9,382 nt of DNA from Winogradskyella sp. (GCA_030149115.1 JASBSE010000309.1:1-9382), one strand, 5' to 3'. Counted from the stretch's first letter, positions 1-5,206 are shown. The notes: generated by a model from the sequence alone, not told the origin. Translations and numbers: made by a program.

Positions 1-73
1 CTTGGTCAATATTTTCAATAATTTCAGTCGAATTGCTTTCAATCCATTCAGCTATTTCTTGTGTTTTTTTCAT
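1..73 (-). CDS. Hypothetical protein, N-terminal fragment (cassette 3 gene, runs off left edge)
   Basis: An open frame starts with ATG at 73-71 and reads 24 codons (MKKTQEIAEW...) to the window edge without a stop; the rest lies outside. The product is not recognisable from this fragment, which is charged and likely helical. The start is supported by the A-rich stretch just upstream and by position: the gene lies 54 nt inside the unit that begins at the GTT of the attC-like site (127-125, minus strand), the same direction and a similar distance as the other cassette genes. Seen: open frame and placement. Inferred: it is the sole or first gene of the next cassette. Confidence 0.6.
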   Translation of the reverse strand, partial: MKKTQEIAEWIESNSTEIIENIDQ

Positions 74-120
74 TGTTTTTTCCTAATTGTTCGATTTTAG
101 TGCGATTTTTCTTAAATGAC

Positions 121-253
121 GCACAACGGTCTCGGCTATGATTTCGTTGTGGAATCATCCGCAGGATTATTCCGCCGAAATCCAGCCGTTTAATTAATAC
201 TTTTATTTTGGTGAGGCACAAAACCACAATGAATTATAGCCATTGTTGGCAAC
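121..253 (-). repeat. attC-like recombination site B (end of cassette 2)
   Basis: This is a 133-bp imperfect palindrome. Outer boxes on the minus strand are TTGCCAAC (253-246) and GTTGTGC (127-121). An inner stem pairs 134-152 with 224-241 (about 18 pairs with one bulge and some G-T pairs). Between outer and inner boxes are unequal unpaired spacers, AAT against GAGACC. It shares 18 identical bases with site A at one end (124-141 and 1247-1264) and 14 at the other (234-247 and 1357-1370), while the centre differs. Shared ends, variable centre, an imperfect stem and GTT boxes are the architecture of integron attC sites. The boxes are GTTRGC-like rather than the textbook GTTRRRY. Confidence 0.78.
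151..173. repeat. Internal hairpin of attC-like site B
   Basis: GGAATCATCC and GGATTATTCC (9 of 10 pairs) flank a three-base GCA loop. It resembles the internal hairpin of site A in its TCCGCA(A)GGA core, although the surrounding arms differ. It would make a side branch on the folded attC strand. Confidence 0.5.
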
Positions 254-259
254 TGGCTT

Positions 260-1225
260 TTATCCAAATAAGCTTGGTTTTTCCTCGTCGTTATTTTCTA
301 TTTCAAGATATCTAATTATTGGTCTTCTTTCTTTAAAAGTACCATCTTTAGCTAATCTATCTACATAGCCTTTAATTGTACAATTTGTAAATAAAGTTTG
401 CTTTTCACTTCTTATACTACCTTCGTATGGAATACAAGTAAGAATATGATTTTCGTACTCAAAACCTAACGTATTAGTTTTTTCATTCCCTCTAGTCAAA
501 TGTCCTTCCAATTCCACATACATTCCGTGTTTTAATTCCGGGAATAAAATATCTTCCTCTTCTTTTTCTTCAAAAAAGAGTGATTTTTGTCCATAAGTTA
601 TTTTTGCAGGTGTTCCTGTGTCGTCTTTATCTCCTTTATTCTCTTCGCTAAAGTCAATTTCTAATTCACGTTCTTCCTCAATTTGTTTAGTCAGTTTGTC
701 AAGTAGTTTTTCAGGGACTTTTGTGTAAAGTTCCAAGTATTCAAGTGGCACATATAAAATTTCGCCATTTTCATTTGGAATTCCAACCATTTGTATTCCT
801 TCTTTTAACTCGACTTTTGCATCTGGGAATTGTTTTACTTTTTTCTTTTTAAGATGCTTTACAATTTCGATTGACCATTTAATTCCTTTAACAATTTTCT
901 TTCCTACGTCTTTTGAAGTTACATCTTTAAAGTCATTTTTTGCAATTGTATTTAATGCTGTCATTCCATAAGCTGCTGCAAGTCCTCCGAGAGCAGTTAA
1001 AATTCCAACTGCAAGGTCAGGTGGAAGGATTGCCATCCAACTACCTTTTTCAACACGAATTGGAATTTCTAAATCTAATTTCGCAGATTCTTTATTTTCT
1101 TGAAAAAGGAAAAAACGTATTACTTCGTCAATTCCGATAAGTATTTCAGCTGATTTTCGAGCGTCCAAAAACCCATCTTCGACTAGTTTTCCTTCGTATT
1201 TTATATGGGCTAAATATTCACTCAT
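260..1225 (-). CDS. Cassette-borne protein of unknown function with a central hydrophobic segment (321 aa)
   Basis: The N-terminus (residues 5-45, with IKYEG near 8-12 and a helix DARKSAEILIGIDEVIRFF) resembles a widespread family of uncharacterised proteins that begin with an I-x-Y-E-G strand and an 'all-helical sensor-like' segment, then a glycine-rich hydrophobic stretch. Here that stretch is residues about 69-95 (PDLAVGILTALGG...), long enough for one membrane pass or re-entrant helix. A basic KKKK patch (126-129) follows, then a highly acidic linker (183-226). A beta-rich C-terminal domain (about 232-310: MYVELEGHLTRG..., GYVDRL) has an OB-like look. The ATG at 1225 is 24 nt from the cassette boundary and the stop at 260-262 is 7 nt from the attC box, so gene and cassette fit tightly. 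Function unknown; family resemblance is from memory and moderate. Confidence 0.8.
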   Translation of the reverse strand: MSEYLAHIKYEGKLVEDGFLDARKSAEILIGIDEVIRFFLFQENKESAKLDLEIPIRVEKGSWMAILPPDLAVGILTALGGLAAAYGMTALNTIAKNDFKDVTSKDVGKKIVKGIKWSIEIVKHLKKKKVKQFPDAKVELKEGIQMVGIPNENGEILYVPLEYLELYTKVPEKLLDKLTKQIEEERELEIDFSEENKGDKDDTGTPAKITYGQKSLFFEEKEEEDILFPELKHGMYVELEGHLTRGNEKTNTLGFEYENHILTCIPYEGSIRSEKQTLFTNCTIKGYVDRLAKDGTFKERRPIIRYLEIENNDEEKPSLFG

Positions 1226-1241
1226 AAGTTTTTTTCAGCTT

Positions 1242-1373
1242 GTTGCCAACGGTCTCGGCTATGAGTAGTTGTGTGGTTTAGCACTTAACTTTGCAAGTAC
1301 ACACCAAACTGAAAATCCGCAAGGATTTTCAGAAGTGGGCGAGAACAAGCAATTACTTATAGCCATTGTTAGC
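1242..1373 (-). repeat. attC-like recombination site A (end of cassette 1)
   Basis: This is a 132-bp imperfect palindrome between cassettes 1 and 2. Outer boxes on the minus strand are GCTAAC (1373-1368) and GTTGGC (1250-1245). The inner stem pairs 1257-1271 with 1350-1364: 15 positions, all pairing if two G-T pairs are allowed. Outer and inner boxes are separated by unequal spacers (AAT and GAGACC), which would leave extrahelical bases of the kind used for strand choice in attC. The end sequences are identical to site B over 18 and 14 bases. The site lies only 10 nt from the stop of the upstream gene. Confidence 0.8.
1309..1332. repeat. Perfect hairpin inside attC-like site A
   Basis: CTGAAAATCC and GGATTTTCAG form a perfect 10-bp stem around a GCAA loop. 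It lacks a following T-run on either strand, so it is not a standard intrinsic terminator. It could form a branch on the folded attC strand or reduce read-through between cassettes. Confidence 0.6.
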
Positions 1374-1382
1374 TTTAGTGTT

Positions 1383-1970
1383 TTATATTCTGTGAACTTT
1401 ATGAATCATTTCTTTTAAATGTGATTCAAATTTGTTGTATTCATTAGAGTGTTCTCTATAAAATGGTAATTCAATTTTATTAAATGTTGAAATCATTAAC
1501 TCTCCGCCAGTCAAATAATCTTTGTAAGCACGAAATGAATCTTTCATATCATTAACTATTCTTAAAGAGTTTGGAAATGAAACCTCAAATTGTTTTTGAA
1601 TTGATTCAATCTGTAATTCTGTACTATGAAAAGTGAAATTTATCTTGTCCCTATCTTCATTTTTGAATTCACCATTTGAGAAGCAATCTGCAATTAATTT
1701 TTTATTCTCTTTTATTTCTGTTATTAATTGTTCTATTTCTTGAACTAGATAGATTTTAATAGTTTGATTATCATCTACCCATTTTTTTATAAGGAAAGGA
1801 AATACTATTCCAATTGCTACTGTAACTAAAAAAGTTAAAGCTTCTAAAGCTGAAATTTTTCTTTCAAACTCTAATACAGGAATATTTTTTGAAAATACTC
1901 CTATACAAACACCTCCTAATAATACTAGTAGTAAAGTGACACCAATGATAATTTTTTCTTTTTTTTTCAT
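1383..1970 (-). CDS. Two-transmembrane protein with helical C-terminal domain (195 aa), third gene of cassette 1 operon
   Basis: Two hydrophobic helices are visible, residues about 7-26 and 42-61, after a basic MKKKEK start. The short loop between them (27-41) and the following KKW and charged region suggest a hairpin with both ends on the same, probably cytoplasmic, side. Residues 65-195 are mostly charged, coiled-coil-like helices. No catalytic motif is seen. Its ATG overlaps the TGA of the preceding gene (ATGA), so translation is probably coupled. With the STAS-like and HATPase partners upstream, it could be the membrane output of a switch, but that is inference. The stop lies 10 nt before attC site A. 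No family recognised. Confidence 0.8.
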   Translation of the reverse strand: MKKKEKIIIGVTLLLVLLGGVCIGVFSKNIPVLEFERKISALEALTFLVTVAIGIVFPFLIKKWVDDNQTIKIYLVQEIEQLITEIKENKKLIADCFSNGEFKNEDRDKINFTFHSTELQIESIQKQFEVSFPNSLRIVNDMKDSFRAYKDYLTGGELMISTFNKIELPFYREHSNEYNKFESHLKEMIHKVHRI

Positions 1971-2305
1971 TGGTCTTTCTTTTTTGGATTTTTTATTTCT
2001 TTCAATATGTTTTCTAGCCTAATAGAATTATCATCTGATTTGAAAACTATATGCTTCAGTACTTTATCAGCACCAAAATCTACCGACAATTTACCAAAGC
2101 TACCAGATACAAATGAAGAAGGATAACCCCAAACGCCATCTAAATCAATTAAAAGTTTGTAATTGCCTTCAACAGCATTGTTAAATTTTTTTGTAAGAAG
2201 TAATTCTAGAAATAACTCTCCAGAATTTGGCCCATCTGTCTTGTATCGAGCACCTGGTGTATCCGAAAAGTCAGTTTTTACTATAATTTTATCTTTTATC
2301 TCCAT
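1967..2305 (-). CDS. STAS-like domain protein, DUF4325 family
   Basis: The product (112 aa from the ATG at 2305-2303) shows the DUF4325 pattern: DFSDTPGARY near residues 12-21, a GPNSGE segment near 25-30, then a buried strand and helix LLIDLDGVWGYPSSF near 51-65 followed by FGKL. Proteins of this family are single-domain, STAS-like, and often lie beside ATP-binding proteins; their biochemical role is not established. The ATG is preferred over an upstream in-frame ATG at 2329 because it overlaps the stop of the preceding gene in TAATG, a classic coupled start. The upstream choice would add eight residues and overlap the previous gene by 25 nt. It forms the middle gene of the cassette 1 operon. 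Confidence 0.85.
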   Translation of the reverse strand: MEIKDKIIVKTDFSDTPGARYKTDGPNSGELFLELLLTKKFNNAVEGNYKLLIDLDGVWGYPSSFVSGSFGKLSVDFGADKVLKHIVFKSDDNSIRLENILKEIKNPKKKDQ

Positions 2306-3327
2306 TATGCTGCATTTTTTATTTCCCAATAATAAAAAGTCCCACTGAAATTATTTTTGAGTTTTTCGTGTGTTTTATTTTTTAAATCAATTTTCACATC
2401 ATTCGTTATTATTTGAAATTTTTCAAATTCGTCAAAGCTTGAATGTGCGACTATTTGAGGGATACCTTTTCCTCTTATTTCGTTGTCCTTGTCAATTCTA
2501 GATTGAATATTGCCATTAAGTAAATCTTTTACAAAATGTGTATTCGGTAAAGCACCAATTTTTTTTGCTGCTTTAGTTATATAGTTTTTTACTATTATAC
2601 TTTCAAAAATGCCAACACCTAAATCTAAAAATGAATATTTAGCTGTCTTTGTTTCCTCACAATTGTAAACAAACATCCACCACTTTAATTTCTCCTCTTC
2701 ATTTGGACTAGCGTGATTATTGGTGTTTTGCATACACTCAACTAGTATTTCATATAGAGGTTCAAAGGGTTCTGTTCTGCCTAATGCGTGTTGCATACCA
2801 AAAATACACGCTTGTTTCGCAATATTAGGTCTTACCTTATAGTCAGCTTCTTTATGTAATAAATTTTTCGTTTTTTCCCTGTTTTGTTTAGAAGTTGCAA
2901 CGAATTTATAAAAACCAGATTCGGTAAATAATTTTTTCAATTTTGGGTCTTTGGGTGCTTCTCCCTTAAATTCCCCTTTTCGAGTATAACTTACATCTTT
3001 CAGATTAGCTATCATCAAAGTTATAGTGTCTGGTGTTAAATTTGTAATTTCTTTAATATCAAATTCGACTTTTTCCTTTTCCTTAAACATTCTTTTAGCT
3101 TCATTGAAATATTCTAGAACTTCATCAGTGTTATCAATGAAAGACATATTTTCAGGTGCTTTATGATTTGAGTATGGTTTCGCTAAGTATTTTTGGGTAC
3201 TCAAATAACCTTGTCTTAATTGAATTTTGGCTTTTCGCTTTCGTTCTTTCCATTTTTTTGTTCTTCTTTTTGCTTGATAGTCAGAACGAATTTTGTGATA
3301 TTTATTTTTGTTGTTATTCTTTCTCAA
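2305..3327 (-). CDS. STAS-like / HATPase (GHKL) fusion protein (340 aa)
   Basis: A very basic N-terminus (residues 1-60) is followed by a STAS-like region (about 85-145, VEFDIKEITNLTPD... and SGFYKF). A GHKL ATPase domain follows, with an N-box at 197-205 (ExxxNxxNH), a DxGxG box at 235-239, a GKG box at 286-288 and GT at 329-330. These are the nucleotide-binding features of histidine-kinase/anti-sigma-factor type ATPases, but there is no phospho-accepting His domain. An ATP-dependent partner switch acting on the DUF4325 protein encoded next is plausible (inference). The start is TTG at 3327-3325; there is no in-frame ATG upstream before a stop, and the next ATG is at residue 61 (3147). The TTG is 33 nt inside the cassette, like its neighbours. 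Confidence 0.82.
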   Translation of the reverse strand: MRKNNNKNKYHKIRSDYQAKRRTKKWKERKRKAKIQLRQGYLSTQKYLAKPYSNHKAPENMSFIDNTDEVLEYFNEAKRMFKEKEKVEFDIKEITNLTPDTITLMIANLKDVSYTRKGEFKGEAPKDPKLKKLFTESGFYKFVATSKQNREKTKNLLHKEADYKVRPNIAKQACIFGMQHALGRTEPFEPLYEILVECMQNTNNHASPNEEEKLKWWMFVYNCEETKTAKYSFLDLGVGIFESIIVKNYITKAAKKIGALPNTHFVKDLLNGNIQSRIDKDNEIRGKGIPQIVAHSSFDEFEKFQIITNDVKIDLKNKTHEKLKNNFSGTFYYWEIKNAA

Positions 3328-3345
3328 TTTTTTCGGTTTGGTTTT

Positions 3346-3389
3346 AACATTAAAGCTAACAATTGAATATAGTTATTAACTATATCCAA
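3346..3389 (-). other. attI-like region: palindrome plus first cassette boundary
   Basis: Between the recombinase stop (3402) and the first cassette gene lies a near-perfect palindrome at 3363-3389: arms TTGGATATAGT and ACTATATTCAA on the minus strand, 11 bp each with one mismatch, around a 5-bp centre. Three bases further is the GTTAGC boundary (3360-3355) of cassette 1. Two inverted arms around a short core is the form of a tyrosine-recombinase core site, and the position is where an attI would sit. It could instead be an AT-rich operator or weak terminator. Confidence 0.5.
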
Positions 3390-3401
3390 CTTATATATCG
3401 A

Positions 3402-4529
3402 CTAAGATAATAAATCTTTAATATCCGAAAAGGAACTGTTAGCCACATGCGTATAAATTTCGGTGGTCTTCGTAGAACTGTGCCCTAGGAGTAATTGTAT
3501 ATGTCTTAGATCGGTGCCATTTTCCAAAAGATGCGTTGCAAAACTGTGCCTCAGCATATGGGGCGTAACCTTTTTATAGATTCCAGCTTTTATGGAAGCC
3601 GATTTTACAATGCTCAAAACGCTTGAGACACTATATTTGCCTCCTTTTTGTCCTTCAAAAAGATAGGTTTCAGGTCTATACTCTTTGTAATATTCCTGAA
3701 GATCCTTCAAAAGTCTGGTACTCAAAACTGTAACCCTGTCTTTGTTGCCCTTTGCATCCTTAACCACTACTACCATACGTTTACTATCAATATCCTTAAT
3801 CTTAAGGTTCAAAAGTTCACTGCGCCTTAGTCCGGAAGAGTAGAGTAGACCAACAATACACTTGTGCTTTATATTACTGGTACAGTCAATAATGCGGAGA
3901 ACTTCTTTTTTGGACAATACCTCAGGCAGTGACTTTTTTTTCCTGGGACGTTCAATCGAATAAAAACGGTTCGGCATACCGAGTACGGTTTCATAATAGA
4001 ACTTTATACTGTTAATGGCCAGATTTACCTGGGAATTGGAAAACTCTTTCTGAATCAATAATTGAAGGTATGACCTTATATCCATTTCATTGATTTCGTT
4101 CAACTCCTTTTCTTTGAAATGGTTTATGAAAGCTTCGAAACTTGAAATATAGTTTTTAACCGTGTTGGCAGAATATCTTTTGAGCTCCAGTTTTAGTAAA
4201 TACGACTCAGGACATGTTTTGTAGCCTTCCATTGGTTTCCTCTTTCTGTAGCTGTCCAATTTTAGCACTGGGTTGTTCTCGTTCACTACTTTTTGTTGAA
4301 AGAAATAATTGCCATTTATCCATGCTATGCCATTGAATGTTTTGAAAATCAGGTCCAAGTTGGACTTTTTGTTTGGCATGTAATACATTTCAAATTTACC
4401 GCTCCAAGTTACGTTGGGCAGGCTCTCTAGGAGTAACTGTAATATCCTGTCGGACTTGAATTGAATGCCGATACATTTTTGCTGGTCGATCAATAAGTGC
4501 TTCAAGGTGATGTTTTTGCGTAGTTCCAT
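3402..4529 (-). CDS. Tyrosine recombinase (XerC/D-like), candidate cassette or island integrase
   Basis: The protein has 375 residues. The C-terminal catalytic domain is complete: R235 (SGLRRSEL), K260 (DAKGNKDR), H324 and R327 (TPHMLRHSFATH), H350 (LLLGH) and nucleophile Y359 (EIYTH). A SAM-like core-binding domain spans about 105-185. Ahead of it is an extra domain of about 95 residues that XerC, XerD and IntI lack; it might bind accessory DNA sites. R235 to H324 is 89 residues, near the 96 of E. coli XerD and well short of the about 131 of IntI1, so the IntI-specific insert that clamps attC is absent. It is co-directional with the cassette array, which starts 42 bp beyond its stop. It may act on the cassettes, on the tRNA-fMet site at 5161, or on both; the sequence cannot decide. 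Confidence 0.9.
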   Translation of the reverse strand: MELRKNITLKHLLIDQQKCIGIQFKSDRILQLLLESLPNVTWSGKFEMYYMPNKKSNLDLIFKTFNGIAWINGNYFFQQKVVNENNPVLKLDSYRKRKPMEGYKTCPESYLLKLELKRYSANTVKNYISSFEAFINHFKEKELNEINEMDIRSYLQLLIQKEFSNSQVNLAINSIKFYYETVLGMPNRFYSIERPRKKKSLPEVLSKKEVLRIIDCTSNIKHKCIVGLLYSSGLRRSELLNLKIKDIDSKRMVVVVKDAKGNKDRVTVLSTRLLKDLQEYYKEYRPETYLFEGQKGGKYSVSSVLSIVKSASIKAGIYKKVTPHMLRHSFATHLLENGTDLRHIQLLLGHSSTKTTEIYTHVANSSFSDIKDLLS

Positions 4530-4619
4530 CTGTTTTTTTGTTCAAATTATAAAACTAAAAAGACAAAAGCCGTATCTTATACGCATAACTTGCGCATAAA
4601 ATACAGTTAAATTGAAAAT
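4530..4619. promoter_or_regulatory. Divergent control region between recombinase and zinc-ribbon gene
   Basis: This 90-bp spacer must hold the starts of both divergent genes. It contains a 13-bp dyad CGTATCTTATACG (4571-4583) and two direct copies of CGCATAA (4582-4588 and 4593-4599) 11 bp apart, about one helical turn, which could bind a regulator or the recombinase. On the minus strand TATAATTTG (4551-4543) resembles the Bacteroidota -7 box TAnnTTTG with one extra base; no well-spaced TTTG -33 box is clear. The promoter call is weak; the repeats are directly visible. Confidence 0.35.
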
Positions 4620-5003
4620 ATGAGGAGATTACAGAAACATTGCCTAAACTGTGGAAAGAAACTCAAGGGAAGAATCGATAAAAAGTATTGTGATGCGAGG
4701 TGCAAGAGTGCAAATCAGTATAAGGTAGAGAGGGAACGTCCAGAGCGATTTTACAATAAGGTTGATAACCAATTGCGTTTGAACAGAAGATTGTTAAAGC
4801 AATACAATAGGGCAGGCAAAGCTATAGTGAGACAATCGGTGCTGAAAGAGGAAGGTTTCGACCCAAACTTCTTTACACATTATTGGAAGAACCAAAAGGG
4901 GGATGTGTATCTCTTTGTTTACGAATATGGCTTTTTGAGCAAAAGGGAGAACGACAATGATAAATTTGTACTCATTAAGTGGCAAAATTATATGAACTAT
5001 TAA
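4620..5003 (+). CDS. Small basic zinc-ribbon protein (127 aa)
   Basis: A treble-clef or ribbon-like metal site is visible at the N-terminus: C8 and C11 (CLNC) with C24 and C28 (CDARC), spaced as CxxC-12-CxxxC. A basic helical middle (about 35-75, with NRRLLKQYNRAGK) follows, then a C-terminal block ending in VYLFVYEYGFL. I recognise this layout as a recurrent uncharacterised flavobacterial family. It is divergent from the recombinase and lies between it and the tRNA-derived att site, a position often taken by excisionase or regulator genes. That role is only inference, because the family also seems to occur as an ordinary chromosomal gene. ATG at 4620 is used. Confidence 0.85.
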   Translation: MRRLQKHCLNCGKKLKGRIDKKYCDARCKSANQYKVERERPERFYNKVDNQLRLNRRLLKQYNRAGKAIVRQSVLKEEGFDPNFFTHYWKNQKGDVYLFVYEYGFLSKRENDNDKFVLIKWQNYMNY

Positions 5004-5070
5004 AATGGATTAAACTAAATTTACTTTTTATGTCTTCTAAAAAAAGAATATCTTTATAGCTTAACAAAGT

Positions 5071-5100
5071 GAACACAAAACTGAACACGTTTTGGAACAC
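5071..5100 (+). repeat. Three direct GAACAC repeats with exact 12-bp period
   Basis: GAACAC occurs at 5071-5076, 5083-5088 and 5095-5100, each 12 bp after the last. They sit in non-coding DNA about 60 bp from the tRNA-derived attachment site and downstream of the zinc-ribbon gene. Phased direct repeats next to att are typical of arm-type integrase or excisionase sites, and the recombinase has an extra N-terminal domain that might read them. Function is inferred only. Confidence 0.55.
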
Positions 5101-5160
5101 GATTAAAGCTAAATGAAGCGGAAAAGGTTGATTTAAGGTGTTTTTGAGACAAAATTAGAA

Positions 5161-5202
5161 CTCATAACCCGAAGGTCACTGGTTCGAGTCCAGTTCCCGC
5201 TA
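5161..5202 (+). pseudogene. 3' portion of initiator tRNA-fMet (CAT); probable right att site of an integrated element
   Basis: The segment folds as the 3' side of a tRNA: anticodon loop CTCATAA (5161-5167, anticodon CAT at 5163-5165), stem strand CCCGA, variable loop AGGTC, complete T-arm ACTGG-TTCGAGT-CCAGT (5178-5194), acceptor strand TCCCGCT (5195-5201) and discriminator A. CCCG after the loop is the initiator-tRNA hallmark. No encoded CCA follows, as is common in Bacteroidota. The 5' side is missing: the bases before the loop (TTAGAA) do not pair with CCCGA and no D-arm is found. A tRNA cut at the anticodon loop is what a tyrosine-recombinase element leaves at one end, the intact gene being restored at the other end. 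Confidence 0.75.
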
Positions 5203-5206
5203 CTAG

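Larger units (their letters stand above)
127..1249 (-). mobile_element. Gene cassette 2 (integron-like), about 1.1 kb
   Basis: The unit runs from the TT of GTTGGCAAC (minus strand, 1249) to the G of the next GTT (127), so one gene plus the attC-like site at its 3' end. The first nine bases at its start, GTTGGCAAC (1250-1242), are exactly complementary to the last nine before its own attC (253-245). In a circular cassette these two segments would be neighbours and form the outer stem of attC, so their match argues that the unit entered as one cassette. A single gene close to the 5' end and almost no other intergenic space is typical of gene cassettes. Confidence 0.72.
1250..3359 (-). mobile_element. 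Gene cassette 1 (integron-like), about 2.1 kb, three-gene operon
   Basis: The unit runs from the TT of GTTAGCTTTA (minus strand, 3359) to the G of GTTGGC (1250). The first 15 bases at its start (3360-3346) match the reverse complement of the 15 bases ending at its own attC (1368-1382) at 14 positions. As in cassette 2, this fits opening of a single circular cassette at GTT. It is the cassette proximal to the recombinase. Three overlapping genes fill it, making it larger than most integron cassettes, which usually carry one gene. Confidence 0.72.
1..5202. mobile_element. Right part of a probable genomic island bounded by the tRNA-fMet fragment
   Basis: The stretch carries a cassette array, a tyrosine recombinase, phased repeats and, at its right end, a tRNA 3' fragment followed by that tRNA's apparent terminator. 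This matches an element integrated in tRNA-fMet; genes to the right look like resident chromosome. The left end is outside the window, so size and content are unknown. A deletion that removed the tRNA 5' half is the main alternative. Confidence 0.5.

Noticed and set aside
940..1140. Plus-strand open frame within the cassette 2 gene
   Set aside because: It lies wholly antisense to a convincing gene, and its protein is low in recognisable features. Similar antisense or shifted frames at 2163-2348, 3156-3347, 3648-3830, 4794-4985, 5741-5944, 6019-6228, 6557-6757 and 7506-7811 were rejected for the same reason.
1309..1332. Intrinsic terminator inside attC-like site A
   Set aside because: The stem is perfect but no T-run follows on either strand; better described as an internal hairpin of the site.
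121..1373. A CRISPR array or IS-flanking inverted repeats
   Set aside because: There are only two ~132-bp units, separated by full genes, with no short spacers, no transposase and no target duplications seen.
2306..2329. Upstream ATG at 2329 as start of the DUF4325 gene
   Set aside because: It would overlap the preceding gene by 25 nt; the ATG in TAATG at 2305 fits coupled translation and the family's usual N-terminus better.
3402..4529. Naming the recombinase intI
   Set aside because: The catalytic residues fit, but the IntI-specific insert is missing and an extra N-terminal domain is present, so the name would mislead.
4543..4568. Confident Bacteroidota promoter (TTTG / TAnnTTTG) for the recombinase
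   Set aside because: The -7-like box has one extra base and the only TTTG upstream is spaced too close, so it is mentioned only as a weak possibility.
5114..5202. A complete tRNA, using AGCGGAA near 5117 as the 5' acceptor strand
   Set aside because: It nearly pairs with TCCCGCT, but no D-arm can be formed, the 5' anticodon stem does not pair with CCCGA, and the length would be too great. Treated as chance.
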